A stretch of 64,000 bases of DNA, taken from positions 62,001 to 126,000 of the forward strand of contig NZ_QGMZ01000039.1 in assembly GCF_003173335.1 (NCBI RefSeq), in the 5' to 3' direction. This document shows, piece after piece, positions 7,177 to 16,200 of the stretch. The position numbers and the translations under genes are program-made. The DNA comes from Methanospirillum stamsii (lineage in GTDB: Archaea; Halobacteriota; Methanomicrobia; Methanomicrobiales; Methanospirillaceae). The notes beneath the pieces were generated by a model, which was not told the DNA's origin, ran no database searches, and saw only the letters and a program-made list of their open reading frames with translations. How positions within the stretch are numbered: the stretch's first letter is position 1; every line of letters starts with the position of its first letter.

Positions 7177-8673
7177 ATGATCAGGAATATTGTCCTTTTT
7201 CTATTCGTTATTCTACTAACCGGGATACCTTCATTGGTTGCTGATGAACCAATATTCTCTCCGGATGAATTGTATAAGCAGGCAGAAACAGCGATGGAAC
7301 AATCCAGGTATGAGGAAGCATATTACCAGTTTCTGAATGCCTCTGAGGGTTACGCACTTTCAGGGGATACAGATATGAAACGTAAATCTCTTCAACAGGC
7401 GAAGAGGATAAACTGGATGTTTGCGGAGATGCAGCTCAATAAAACCAGCGCGGATGAGATTATTGCAGCAACCATTCCAGTTCTTACCCCAAATGAACGA
7501 GAGGTTTTTTTGGAACCTGGAAAATCTATTCAGACCGAATCGGATGGGGAAACCTTTTATTTTGAAGGAATCGCACGAAACATCCAGTATCATAATACCA
7601 CGTTAATCAGGGAAAATATGCGCAAAAGTGGAGAATCTCCCTTTTTTGATCAGATGTCCCCATATATTGGAAACGCAGAAAACCCGGATAATCCAATTTA
7701 CCAGAATCATACGTATACTGCTATCGGAGTAATGAGTATTCCACGTGAGGAACTCGTAGAGAATGGGACATTGCAAGTTTGGCTGCCGCTTCCGGTTGCA
7801 ACTGAATATCAAAAAAATATCTCCATTCTTTCAGTAGAACCATCTGCTTATGTCGTATCCGGCCCGCAAACATCAGGAAATATCGGTGAAGTGTACCTTG
7901 AAATACCCCTCGAAGAGATGACCGGAGAATATGTGAACATTTCAACGGAGTTTTCTTTTACTACTAGTCCGAGGATTAATCGGATTAATCCGGATGACAT
8001 CAAGGCATATGATACCAACAGTCCCCTTTACCAGAGGTACACACAAAGTCAGGCAAGTATCAATGTCAGTCAGGAGATTGTTAAACTTGCTCACCAGATT
8101 GTCGGAGATGAGACAAATCCCTATAAAAAAGCTAAATTAATCTATGATTACATTATTGACTCACTGCCTTACAGTAATGTTCCCCATACATATATTGCAG
8201 CAATGAACATTTCAGAGTCGGATTTTGTCCATGATACCGGATTTGGTGATTGTGGAACACAGAGTGCATATTTTGCAGCATTATGCAGGGCAGTGGGAAT
8301 TCCGGCACGGGCACCAGGGGGATACCAGTTGTTTCCCGGTTATTCCGGAACGCATTTCTGGGCTGAATTTTTCCTTCCGGAATATGGATGGATGCCAGTG
8401 GATGTAACTATCGCAGAAGCAGGAACATGGGCATATAATGCTACACCAGAGCAGGTGGAAGAATATTCTGAGTTCTTTTTTGGAAACATGGATCCCTACC
8501 GGTTCACCATTCAGACAGATATGGATGAACCCTTCAGTGGAGAACCAAACCCGGATATCCTGTTTACTATCGTTCATCAAAACCCGTCTCTTATCTGTAT
8601 AAACTCTGATGAAGATGTGGAGATGATTGGAATGGCATCCTGGACTTATACCTTTGAAGAACAAAAAGAGTGA
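7177..8673 (+). CDS. Exported transglutaminase-like protein with N-terminal TPR-like helices
   Basis: 498 residues. Residues 1-22 form a signal peptide (hydrophobic VLFLFVILLTGIPSLV), so the protein is exported or membrane-anchored. A helical TPR-like segment follows at about 30-75, then beta-rich sequence, then a transglutaminase-like core (papain-type fold). The triad is Cys359 in GFGDCGTQ, His393 in SGTHFWAEF and Asp409 in MPVDVT, all in the order and spacing of the family. Such archaeal proteins are thought to be proteases or peptide-bond-modifying enzymes at the cell surface; the substrate is unknown. A second, cytoplasmic relative is at 24172. Confidence 0.85.
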   Translation: MIRNIVLFLFVILLTGIPSLVADEPIFSPDELYKQAETAMEQSRYEEAYYQFLNASEGYALSGDTDMKRKSLQQAKRINWMFAEMQLNKTSADEIIAATIPVLTPNEREVFLEPGKSIQTESDGETFYFEGIARNIQYHNTTLIRENMRKSGESPFFDQMSPYIGNAENPDNPIYQNHTYTAIGVMSIPREELVENGTLQVWLPLPVATEYQKNISILSVEPSAYVVSGPQTSGNIGEVYLEIPLEEMTGEYVNISTEFSFTTSPRINRINPDDIKAYDTNSPLYQRYTQSQASINVSQEIVKLAHQIVGDETNPYKKAKLIYDYIIDSLPYSNVPHTYIAAMNISESDFVHDTGFGDCGTQSAYFAALCRAVGIPARAPGGYQLFPGYSGTHFWAEFFLPEYGWMPVDVTIAEAGTWAYNATPEQVEEYSEFFFGNMDPYRFTIQTDMDEPFSGEPNPDILFTIVHQNPSLICINSDEDVEMIGMASWTYTFEEQKE

Positions 8674-8696
8674 AAATCAGGATATGATTAGGGAGA

Positions 8697-8708
8697 TTTT
8701 TTCTTTTT
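8697..8708 (+). terminator. T-rich tract after the transglutaminase-like gene
   Basis: TTTTTTCTTTTT starts 23 nt after the stop codon at 8673, just before the convergent fprA gene ends. Archaeal termination usually needs only such a pyrimidine tract on the coding strand; no hairpin precedes it. Confidence 0.4.
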
Positions 8709-8710
8709 GA

Positions 8711-9928
8711 TCAACCCCTTATCTTGTTTGCCATTGCAAGACCTGCCTCATATGCTTTATCCAGTTCATCACCATCTGGAACATAAAGAACTTCCATGGA
8801 ATCAATTATGGTAAAACCTGCAATTTTTAATTCTTCCGCAACCATGGCCGGTGCTCCTCCTTTTCCTCCCATGGAACCAAAAGTCAGGGCAAAGCGTTCA
8901 CCTGTCCGATTAAAGTGCAGACCTTTCAGATAATAAAGGAGGTCTCCAATACTGGGATAAGGAACGTCATTGATCGTGGGAACTCCGACCATCAGCCCTT
9001 TTGATTCCAGTATATGTTTTACAATCTCTGATCTTTCATCCTCATGAAGATTGAAAACTTTTACATCACATCCTCCTGCTATTACACCTTCAGCCAGGGC
9101 ATGAGCGAGCATCTTTGTCGACCCGTGCATGGTATCATAAACGATGGTAGTTTTCGGCTTAATCATGGACCCTGTTGCCCACCCGACATAAGCATTAATT
9201 ATTTTTAAGGGATCTGTCCAGATCTGTCCGTGCGATGGAGCAATAACCTTCACCTTACTTATCAGATCAAGTTCTGTCAGTTCTGTAGCTTTTTTAATAA
9301 ACAATCCGGATAGTGGAACTATGAGATTAGCATAAAATTTTTGTGCACCATCCATCAGAACTGATTCCGGAATATCAGTATCAAGTCTTTTTGTGTAACA
9401 AAGGTGCTGACCGAAAGCATCATTCGGAAATAAAATTCCATCATCAACAAGAAGAGTGAACATGGAATCAGGCCAGTGAAGAAGAGGAGCCTGCACAAAA
9501 GCAAGTGTTTTTCCGCCATAATCAAGAGTATCTCCGGTATTTACATGTCTGAATTTTGCTTCTTTCAGACCAGGATAGTGACGGAGTAGCCCATTTTCAG
9601 CAATCTCGGTACAGTATATCGGTGCATCAGGGAATTTCTTATGGATTTCGGTGAGTGCTCCGGAATGGTCTTTTTCAACATGGTTCTGGACGATGATATC
9701 AATCTTAAGGTCTCGTCCTTCTTTTTTGCAAGCATCGGCAATTCTGCCCCACATCTGGGCAGCCTGTCCCGGATAAACATTATCAACCAATACGGTTTTA
9801 TCACCAAACAACAGGTATGCATTATATGTGGTTCCATCAAGGGTGTATCCATGATAAGAACGGAGGTCCCAGTCAAGAGTTCCCACCCAGTATACACCTT
9901 CAGCCATTTTATACGAAGTAGCTTTCAT
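8711..9928 (-). CDS. fprA: F420H2:O2 oxidoreductase (A-type flavodiiron protein)
   Basis: Counted from the ATG at 9928 the protein has 405 residues and two domains. The metallo-beta-lactamase-like domain (1-250) holds the di-iron ligands His83, Glu85, Asp87, His88, His151, Asp170 and His233. The flavodoxin domain (about 258-405) starts with [15 protein letters not shown], the FMN phosphate loop. In methanogens this enzyme, FprA or FpaA, reduces O2 to water with F420H2 and protects against oxygen. The 9928 start is preferred over the upstream TTG or GTG codons because GAGGATGATC precedes it. The neighbour across the spacer is msvR, its known regulator in other methanogens. Confidence 0.93.
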   Translation of the reverse strand: MKATSYKMAEGVYWVGTLDWDLRSYHGYTLDGTTYNAYLLFGDKTVLVDNVYPGQAAQMWGRIADACKKEGRDLKIDIIVQNHVEKDHSGALTEIHKKFPDAPIYCTEIAENGLLRHYPGLKEAKFRHVNTGDTLDYGGKTLAFVQAPLLHWPDSMFTLLVDDGILFPNDAFGQHLCYTKRLDTDIPESVLMDGAQKFYANLIVPLSGLFIKKATELTELDLISKVKVIAPSHGQIWTDPLKIINAYVGWATGSMIKPKTTIVYDTMHGSTKMLAHALAEGVIAGGCDVKVFNLHEDERSEIVKHILESKGLMVGVPTINDVPYPSIGDLLYYLKGLHFNRTGERFALTFGSMGGKGGAPAMVAEELKIAGFTIIDSMEVLYVPDGDELDKAYEAGLAMANKIRG

Positions 9929-9938
9929 GATCATCCTC

Positions 9939-9975
9939 GTTCGTGATATTGCGAACATTCTATTGCATGCGAACA
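9939..9975. promoter_or_regulatory. Probable MsvR operator between fprA and msvR
   Basis: GTTCGTGATATTGCGAAC at 9939-9956 is an inverted repeat TTCG-N8-CGAA. The reported MsvR box of Methanothermobacter, as I recall it, is TTCGTA-N4-TACGAA, which has the same spacing. A further half-site, TGCGAACA, recurs at 9950-9957 and 9968-9975, exactly 18 nt apart. The sites lie 11-47 nt upstream of the fprA ATG and 30-66 nt upstream of the msvR start, so binding there could block both promoters. Confidence 0.7.
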
Positions 9976-10004
9976 AATATGAATCTTCCGGATAAATATT
10001 CTAT

Positions 10005-10835
10005 GTGGCAGGAGAGCAGAGCGGCACAGAACCTGATGCGGATGGAGAAATTCTTCTTTTTTCTTCAAAAAACCGGGTTATGGCTATTGAAAGTGAGGTA
10101 AAGAAAAAAATTCTTGAACTCCTTCAAGAGAGAGATTATTCCTTTGACGAAATTGTAACCAAATGCGGTAAAGCAAAATCCACGGTTTCTGTCCACATTC
10201 GTGACCTTATAAATGCCGGACTTATTACATCCAGAATTGACCCTTTTGATAACCGGAAAAAAATCCTTACAATTTCAGCAATTCCAATCGGTAGCCTCAC
10301 GAACATAGACAGGAATGCTCCAACCCGGGAGGAAAGATTGACAGAATCATCCACTCTTCCTTTTACCCCAGGTGATATCCCCTCATTCTTCAGATGGGGG
10401 GTCAGGTTATTCAGAACAGAAGCTATGGCACTCGGGATAAACGTTGACCCGGTACTTGAACGAACCGGATGGGAGATGGGAACTATCCTTGCTCATCTGG
10501 TATATAATCCGGACCTCTCAGGAATGGTAAAAAACATGAGTGATTTCTGGCAGGAACATGGACTGGGAACCATTATATTAAGTAGTACAGACCCGGTTTC
10601 CCTGACTGTCCATGGGTGTTTTGAATGTGAAGATCTCCCGATAACAGGTCATGGTACATGTTCTTTTGATATTGGGGTATTATCAGCAATATTTACAAAT
10701 TACTTTCATAGTCCGGTCCAGATCACAGAAGTGGAATGTTACTCGGCAGGTGATGATCACTGCCGGTTTATTATAAAAAAAAATAAGACAACAGGAGAGG
10801 TATTTTTTAAAAATATTAACTCTCAAATAGTTTAA
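10005..10835 (+). CDS. msvR: MsvR-type redox-sensing transcription regulator (wHTH + V4R)
   Basis: 276 residues. A winged helix-turn-helix at about 25-95 (ALxSEVKKKILELL, then STVSVHIRDLINAGLI) is followed by a V4R domain at about 120-260 that carries Cys205, Cys208, Cys219, Cys245 and Cys253. MsvR is a methanogen-specific regulator that binds its operator when reduced and lets go when V4R cysteines are oxidised, controlling itself and the F420H2 oxidase. Its divergent placement next to fprA is the same as in Methanothermobacter. The GTG at 10005 keeps the conserved residues ahead of the HTH; an ATG at 10080 would remove them. Confidence 0.88.
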   Translation: MAGEQSGTEPDADGEILLFSSKNRVMAIESEVKKKILELLQERDYSFDEIVTKCGKAKSTVSVHIRDLINAGLITSRIDPFDNRKKILTISAIPIGSLTNIDRNAPTREERLTESSTLPFTPGDIPSFFRWGVRLFRTEAMALGINVDPVLERTGWEMGTILAHLVYNPDLSGMVKNMSDFWQEHGLGTIILSSTDPVSLTVHGCFECEDLPITGHGTCSFDIGVLSAIFTNYFHSPVQITEVECYSAGDDHCRFIIKKNKTTGEVFFKNINSQIV

Positions 10836-11353
10836 GATAACCTTTGTATTAGTTCATGAGAGACAATTAAATCAAATAAACTGTGAATATCCTCCCGGGC
10901 ATAATCAAACCATTCTAAAACAGAATCAAACCAGATTTCCTGTTTTCTGTCACTTACCGCCTCGAATACCAGAAACATGCGATCATTCTCCTGATTAAAC
11001 CGGATGATAATCATAGAACCATGATTTCTCCCTTTCACCGATATTTCAGAACTTGATCTCCCGGATGGCAGGAAAAATTCACTATCAGGGACTCTTGGAG
11101 CTATAGAGATAAGATCATGAGGAATATCCCCTTCATGAAGAGGAAATATATCAGTATACCGAAGCATACAGGAATGCATTGTTTTATTAACTGAAACAGA
11201 GTCCAGAACTTCTGCAATTTTCTCCCTGACCTCCTGCCATCCAGGATATGGTGAAGGAATAATCGTCTCTACCGGTGCATGAGCGTCAAAAGAAAAACGT
11301 ACACGGACTTCATCAACAGGAGAGTGTGCATATTTATGGGGAGGAACCTGCAT
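10832..11353 (-). CDS. TIGR04255-like protein of unknown function
   Basis: 173 residues, soluble, no signal peptide. The N-terminus (YAHSPVDEVRVRFSFD) resembles the opening of the sporadically distributed TIGR04255 family, where a PPIxEVxxxIRF-type strand begins the domain. The C-terminus ends in a helix after VLEWFDYAREDIHSLFD, also like that family, whose function is unknown. It overlaps the last 4 nt of msvR tail to tail. The family match is by eye and could be wrong. Confidence 0.6.
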   Translation of the reverse strand: MQVPPHKYAHSPVDEVRVRFSFDAHAPVETIIPSPYPGWQEVREKIAEVLDSVSVNKTMHSCMLRYTDIFPLHEGDIPHDLISIAPRVPDSEFFLPSGRSSSEISVKGRNHGSMIIIRFNQENDRMFLVFEAVSDRKQEIWFDSVLEWFDYAREDIHSLFDLIVSHELIQRLS

Positions 11354-11457
11354 GAAAGTATCATTTCATCAAAATGGTATAAAGGTTTCATCGCCGATTA
11401 ATTGCAAAATGGACATTTTCCGAATCATCAAATAGAAACAGGAAAAAACCATTAGAT

Positions 11458-12321
11458 ATGGTCACGATAATTGATAAACCTCGAGTGATCCCAGCTGCAG
11501 GAACACCACCAAAAACAATAGAAGAATATATCGGCAGAGTTGTATGTGGAATATCAGAGGTAAGTATTGCAAAGATGGTGAGTCCCCCTGGCTGGACTGA
11601 ACCATTTCAGACACCTGATTTTGATGAGTATACACTGGTTCTAAAAGGGACACTCATAATCGAAACTGAAACCGAAAGGTTCAGTGTTTCTCATGGTCAG
11701 GCAATAATCGTCCTTAAGGGATCTACCATACGATACCAGACACCTGAGGGAGCAGAATACATCGCAATATGCATCCCGGCTTTTTCTCCAGATATAGTTC
11801 ACCGGTTACCATTGGAGACAGAGGAAAAAAAGGAAGAAAAAACCACCAGAATCCAATCGTACCATGTTGATACAACCGGACCGGAAGAGATTGACCGGAT
11901 AGAATCATTATGGGAATTACTCCGAGAATATACTATCCAGAACAACCCACAATTTTCCAGCAAAATCAAAAAGAAAGGATATTATTACCGAAAAATAGAA
12001 ATTATCGAGAAGAATAAAGAACGAAAAATCAGATTGGATTTTGCAGTTGATGATAAAACAGGAAAAGATATTGGATATTGTATCTGTTCAGCTGCCCCCC
12101 AGTCATTTGGAGAAGTTGAATCAATTTTCATCCATGAAGAGGCAAGAAACAACGGGATCGGAACATCATTGATGAATCATGCCCTTTCCTGGATGAAGGA
12201 GCAGGAAGTATCAGATATCAGGGCATATGTTACCGTTGGAAACGAGGTTGTTATGCCATTTTACAAGAAGTTTGGATTATATCCAAGGCAATATATTTTG
12301 GAGAATCATGAAGGATTATGA
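11458..12321 (+). CDS. Cupin-GNAT fusion protein
   Basis: 287 residues in two domains. Residues about 40-115 form a small cupin barrel (DEYTLVLKGTLII, then SVSHGQAIIVLKGSTIRYQ), similar to EutQ-like cupins but with few of the usual metal His residues. Residues about 135-280 are a GNAT N-acetyltransferase: the acetyl-CoA loop is visible in EARNNGIGTSLMNHA near 239-252 and the FYKKFGLYP ending is typical. A cupin could sense the substrate that the GNAT domain acetylates. The stop overlaps the next gene's start (ATGA), indicating translational coupling with the isochorismatase-type hydrolase. Confidence 0.8.
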   Translation: MVTIIDKPRVIPAAGTPPKTIEEYIGRVVCGISEVSIAKMVSPPGWTEPFQTPDFDEYTLVLKGTLIIETETERFSVSHGQAIIVLKGSTIRYQTPEGAEYIAICIPAFSPDIVHRLPLETEEKKEEKTTRIQSYHVDTTGPEEIDRIESLWELLREYTIQNNPQFSSKIKKKGYYYRKIEIIEKNKERKIRLDFAVDDKTGKDIGYCICSAAPQSFGEVESIFIHEEARNNGIGTSLMNHALSWMKEQEVSDIRAYVTVGNEVVMPFYKKFGLYPRQYILENHEGL

Positions 12322-12884
12322 TAAAAACAGCAGTACTTTTAATAGACATTCAAAATGATTACTTCCCCGGGGGGGCTATGGAATGTGTGAAAAGCATTAA
12401 GGCCGGTGAAAATGCAGGGAAAATTTTACAATGGGCAAGGGACAGAAGGGTAATCCCCATCCACATCAGACATATCTCAACAAGACCCGGAGCATCGTTT
12501 TTTCTCCCGGGAACAGTCGGTTCAGAGATACATGAACTGGTTTCTCCTCTTTCAGGAGAGAGAATAATTATAAAAAACTTCCCAAATAGTTTTAGGGAGA
12601 CAAATCTTGAGGAAATACTGAGAGAAAACAATATTGAGAGACTCATCATCACAGGCATGATGACACATATGTGTATTGACACAACTACCAGAGCTGCAAC
12701 TGATTTGGGTTACTCTTGTATTTTGATCCATGATGCATGTGCAACAAGAGAACTGACCTTTGAAGATGAGAGAGTACCTTCTCATTATGTGCATGCGTCA
12801 TTTATCAGTTCCCTGTCTGGATTATATGCCAGAATTTTCTCGACAGAGGAGTTTCTTTCAAATCAGGAATTTAATCCATCGTAA
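12318..12884 (+). CDS. Isochorismatase-type cysteine hydrolase
   Basis: 188 residues with the full catalytic triad of the isochorismatase-like superfamily: Asp10 in LLIDIQND, Lys86 in IIIKNFPN and Cys119 in TGMMTHMCID. The cis-peptide region and the DACATRELTFE helix near 140-150 follow the usual order. The superfamily includes nicotinamidases and other amidases; the substrate cannot be told from sequence. Its start overlaps the cupin-GNAT stop by 4 nt, so the two probably act on related small molecules. Confidence 0.88.
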   Translation: MIKTAVLLIDIQNDYFPGGAMECVKSIKAGENAGKILQWARDRRVIPIHIRHISTRPGASFFLPGTVGSEIHELVSPLSGERIIIKNFPNSFRETNLEEILRENNIERLIITGMMTHMCIDTTTRAATDLGYSCILIHDACATRELTFEDERVPSHYVHASFISSLSGLYARIFSTEEFLSNQEFNPS

Positions 12885-12966
12885 TAAGTCTCATAATTGA
12901 AAACTATTACCAAATTAATAACCATTTAGAAAATTAAAACAGACACCATATTTGATCAGACGGAAA

Positions 12967-13257
12967 ATGGGAATAAACAATATGAATGATGCAGCATTTA
13001 TCCTCTATCTTATCCTTAATGTCATAGCATTGGCAGTTTTCGGAATTGACAAATATCGTGCAGTTTCTGACAAATACCGCATCCCAGAAAAAAGATTATT
13101 AACTGCGGCATTTTTTGGTCCGGTTGGGGCATATGCCGGTATGAGGATCTTCAGACATAAAATCCGAAAACCACTTTTTTCAATTCTGATTCCACTGTTT
13201 ATACTGGTACATGCCGGAATATATGGCCTGATGATTTCAGGGTACCTCCATTCCTAA
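12967..13257 (+). CDS. DUF1294 family small membrane protein
   Basis: About 96 residues with three hydrophobic segments. The family pattern is clear: FGIDKYRAVSDKYRIPEKRLLTAAFFGPVGAYAGM, then RHKIRKPLF, which is the shared core of DUF1294 proteins found as short stand-alone membrane proteins and as C-terminal domains of cold-shock proteins. Function unknown. I prefer ATG 12967; an ATG at 12982 is equally possible, and no ribosome-binding site decides between them. Confidence 0.75.
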   Translation: MGINNMNDAAFILYLILNVIALAVFGIDKYRAVSDKYRIPEKRLLTAAFFGPVGAYAGMRIFRHKIRKPLFSILIPLFILVHAGIYGLMISGYLHS

Positions 13258-13331
13258 CCTTTATCAATACAGTATTACGATAATTGAACAATACCAGAAC
13301 TCTTTTCTTTTTTTCTGCCGAAAAGGATGGT

Positions 13332-14411
13332 ATGATTCGATCATCAGTACCTACCTTGGTATTCCTTCTGACACTCGCACTCATCGGCGTCAGCGGGTGT
13401 ATTGCATCAGAAACCAACCCTTCACTAACAATTACCGGAGAAATCATTTACAATGACCTTGAAGGAGGATTTTTTGGTATAACAACCCAGGAAGGAGATA
13501 ATTACCTTCCAATTGATCTTCCTGATGAGTTTAAAAAAGAAGGTCTCCTGGTAACGATTACCGGAATCATTGATCCTGATGTTATGACAATTCAGATGTG
13601 GGGACAGCCACTTCGTATTCAGTCTATTGAAATTACGGAAGAACCTTCGGAAATAAAAAAAGGATGGTATGAAGGAGAAAATCCAGACTTCAATCCCGAC
13701 CGGGATCTTGTAATGACAAAACTTCTTCTTGAGTCCTCTACGGCATTACAGCAAAAACTGGAGATTATGAATGAGGGTGTGAAAAACACAGCGGCTGAAC
13801 TAAAAGGAACTAATCTTCAAAACAGCAATTTGACACCATATCTAAAAAATTTGATAGAGATGTATCCGGAAATTTTTGAGGTAGCCGTTCTTAACAGGGC
13901 AGGAATAATCACTGAGGTATATCCTGAATCCTATAAAGCAAGCATTGGAGCGGACACCGGTGGACAAGAACTCATATCAGAATTAATAAAATACCCAGTT
14001 CCGGGAATGAGTAGATATATTGAGACACTGGAAGGTGAAAAAGCAGTAAATATTGTTTACCCTCTTTTTTCTTCTTCTAATTCACTTACCGGTTACCTTT
14101 CCATCTTGTTTCATCCGGATGAACTTGTAAAAAACTCGATGGAGGTTCCATTTAATGATTATCAGTTCACTATCCAGGTCATCCAGCCAGATGGAACATC
14201 TCTTGGATACAAAGGAGAGAATGATACAAATATATCAGTTCCTTCAAAATCTCCTCCGACCCGGGTGATTTCCGGCTGTGGATTAATTGACTTTACATCA
14301 GGAACAGGAGATCAAGAAATCAGTAATCCTGATAATACAAGTAAAATGACTTATTGGACTACAATTTCCTTACATAACATACCCTGGAGAGTATTGGTCA
14401 TATCAGGATGA
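13332..14411 (+). CDS. Lipoprotein with OB-like and Cache-like extracellular domains
   Basis: From the ATG at 13332 (GGATG-containing purine tract just upstream) the protein has 359 residues. A signal peptide ends in a lipobox at GVSGC, so Cys24 is the likely lipid anchor. Residues 30-100 form an OB-like beta domain (LTITGEIIYND to LLVTITGIID). Residues about 135-300 look like a single or double Cache sensor domain, with the long helix after LLLESSTALQQKLEIMN, then VAVLNRAGIITEVYPE and AVNIVYPLFSSS. No cytoplasmic signalling domain follows, so it may be a ligand-binding surface lipoprotein rather than a receptor. Confidence 0.65.
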   Translation: MIRSSVPTLVFLLTLALIGVSGCIASETNPSLTITGEIIYNDLEGGFFGITTQEGDNYLPIDLPDEFKKEGLLVTITGIIDPDVMTIQMWGQPLRIQSIEITEEPSEIKKGWYEGENPDFNPDRDLVMTKLLLESSTALQQKLEIMNEGVKNTAAELKGTNLQNSNLTPYLKNLIEMYPEIFEVAVLNRAGIITEVYPESYKASIGADTGGQELISELIKYPVPGMSRYIETLEGEKAVNIVYPLFSSSNSLTGYLSILFHPDELVKNSMEVPFNDYQFTIQVIQPDGTSLGYKGENDTNISVPSKSPPTRVISGCGLIDFTSGTGDQEISNPDNTSKMTYWTTISLHNIPWRVLVISG

Positions 14412-14474
14412 TCCTTTGTACTCTTTTTCCTATAGTAACACATATGGTAATTACAAATCAGGGCATGTACGGTT

Positions 14475-15311
14475 ATGAAAATTCAGAGAAATATCTGGGA
14501 AAACAAGGGAGGATTTCTGCTGGCAACTATCATTGGAATTATCTGCGGTCGAATTGTTGAAGCGTTCTTTCATGAATCCGGACATTATATGGCTGCAAAA
14601 ATTGCAGGCATATCTTTTCAGACAAACCAAGTCCATTCTTTTTCATTTTTGCCAGCATTCATCAATTATTATCCGCCAGGAATTCCCTTTTTTACTGAAA
14701 GTTACTCTTACATACAATATTTACCAACAATGCAGGAATATTCGGGGATTATCGCAATCAGCGGCCTTCTGATGAATGCCCTTGCATCCTTACTGTGTTT
14801 CTGGTTTTTTTTCAAATCTCAAATTATCCGATCGAAAATTATCATAACAGCAATATTCTGGATCCTGGTCTTCAATCTGGGAGCATTATTTTCATATATC
14901 CCATTACGGGTTTTTAACTCTTCTAAAGATGTGGGAATTTTTCTGACCTCGTACCAGATTCATCCGTTAATCTTATTATTACCTTGTGTAATTCTCATTG
15001 GAGCAGGATTAATCGTGTTTTTTACCACAATATTACCGATATATTGTATTTCCATACCGGTTCAGTCAGGAATAATCCGAATATTACTTCTTCTCTGTTC
15101 CACCACCATATTTCTCTTATATATGGTAGAACCAGTATTTACCGGATTTAAAATTGAGGATATAATCAACTTCCATGATGCAATGAATATATTTCCCATA
15201 ATAGTAATCGGGCAAATTATGTTTCTTTCAGCAGTAACAATGCTTGGGTTTTTCCGCATATGCTATTTATCCTCATCCCATTTTATTGGAAATAATCAAA
15301 AAACCAGGTGA
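14475..15311 (+). CDS. Polytopic membrane protein with HExxH motif (M50-like)
   Basis: 278 residues with about six transmembrane segments. The first segment carries HESGH at residues 33-37, the zinc-binding HExxH motif of site-2-type membrane metalloproteases, directly inside a hydrophobic helix as expected for M50. The second family motif (NxxPxxxxDG) is not obvious; the best candidate region is LVFNLGALFSYIPL near 134-150. It may therefore be a divergent protease, or a relative that has kept only the first motif. It stands alone between the lipoprotein and a DNA-binding protein. Confidence 0.6.
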   Translation: MKIQRNIWENKGGFLLATIIGIICGRIVEAFFHESGHYMAAKIAGISFQTNQVHSFSFLPAFINYYPPGIPFFTESYSYIQYLPTMQEYSGIIAISGLLMNALASLLCFWFFFKSQIIRSKIIITAIFWILVFNLGALFSYIPLRVFNSSKDVGIFLTSYQIHPLILLLPCVILIGAGLIVFFTTILPIYCISIPVQSGIIRILLLLCSTTIFLLYMVEPVFTGFKIEDIINFHDAMNIFPIIVIGQIMFLSAVTMLGFFRICYLSSSHFIGNNQKTR

Positions 15312-15400
15312 AAAAAGGGGCACTTTGTGTCAGGATACCCTTTAGGAAAAAGATCCTGAGATCCTTTTTTCACATCAAAAACCAATACAACACATAGAGG

Positions 15401-16126
15401 ATGTCCCACCCAATGCAAAAAATTACCCTCACCATTTCATCTGATATTGCCTTACAGTTACAACATTTAGCTTCAGAACAAAAGGTTACTGTTGAGGTTA
15501 TCGCCACAGACCTGTTAAACCAGGCAATGCAGGGTAAAAAACCGGAAGCATTCAGGATTGTACAAAGTGAAAGGATAGGACAACCGGTTTTTTCAGATTC
15601 GGAGGGATTAAAGGAGATCATTCATCGTCAGGATGAAGAAATAATCTGGCTTCGGGATCAGATAACACGGCTCTCAACCCTGACACCTACAACACATGTT
15701 ATTAAACATGAATACCCGGCTTTCAATGCAACCCTCCGTGATAATCCAGAAAACCCATTCTGCGATGAGAAAAAAAATCTAAAACCTGGAAATAAGAAAT
15801 CGGAAACTGCTGATACAATTCAACCATACCAGGTTTCAGTAGAGGATGTTCAATATTCTGTTCAGGAGCCCGGCATTGAGTCTGATGAACTATTGACATC
15901 AAACTTTTCCGGTCCAGACCGGGTGGATGAACGTACACTTCGTGATTCAATCGGAGGAGTCAGAGGTGAGGTTGACTACACAATACGTGAGGCGGCAGCT
16001 ATTGCCGGTGAATCAGAGGCAGTTATCCTAGAATTCATCACCAACGGATTTTTACCTGCGAAAATGGAAGGAACAATGTACCATATCAGAGGCGCCGATC
16101 TTCAACGATACATGATGAGTAAATAA
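15401..16126 (+). CDS. DNA-binding protein: RHH-like N-terminus and excisionase-type HTH C-terminus
   Basis: 241 residues. Residues 6-45 (ITLTISSDIALQLQHLASEQ) resemble a ribbon-helix-helix domain. A short coiled coil follows near 75-95 (HRQDEEIIWLRDQITRLSTL), then about 90 residues of polar, probably disordered linker, then an excisionase/MerR-type helix-turn-helix at 190-240 (YTIREAAAIAGES, then a closing DLQRYM helix). Both ends are thus likely DNA-binding, joined by a dimerising segment. ATG 15413 is an alternative start better spaced from the AGAGG tract. It could be a regulator or nucleoid factor; no target is evident. Confidence 0.6.
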   Translation: MSHPMQKITLTISSDIALQLQHLASEQKVTVEVIATDLLNQAMQGKKPEAFRIVQSERIGQPVFSDSEGLKEIIHRQDEEIIWLRDQITRLSTLTPTTHVIKHEYPAFNATLRDNPENPFCDEKKNLKPGNKKSETADTIQPYQVSVEDVQYSVQEPGIESDELLTSNFSGPDRVDERTLRDSIGGVRGEVDYTIREAAAIAGESEAVILEFITNGFLPAKMEGTMYHIRGADLQRYMMSK

Positions 16127-16200
16127 TTACGAAAATTTTTAAAATCGGAATACTTCAATCAGATCATTATCTTTTTTACCTCATCCGTAGAGGGATAGAC

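Noticed and set aside
9929-9976. Longer N-terminus for fprA
   Set aside because: The extra 16 residues overlap the operator and are not part of the family; ATG 9928 has the ribosome-binding sequence.
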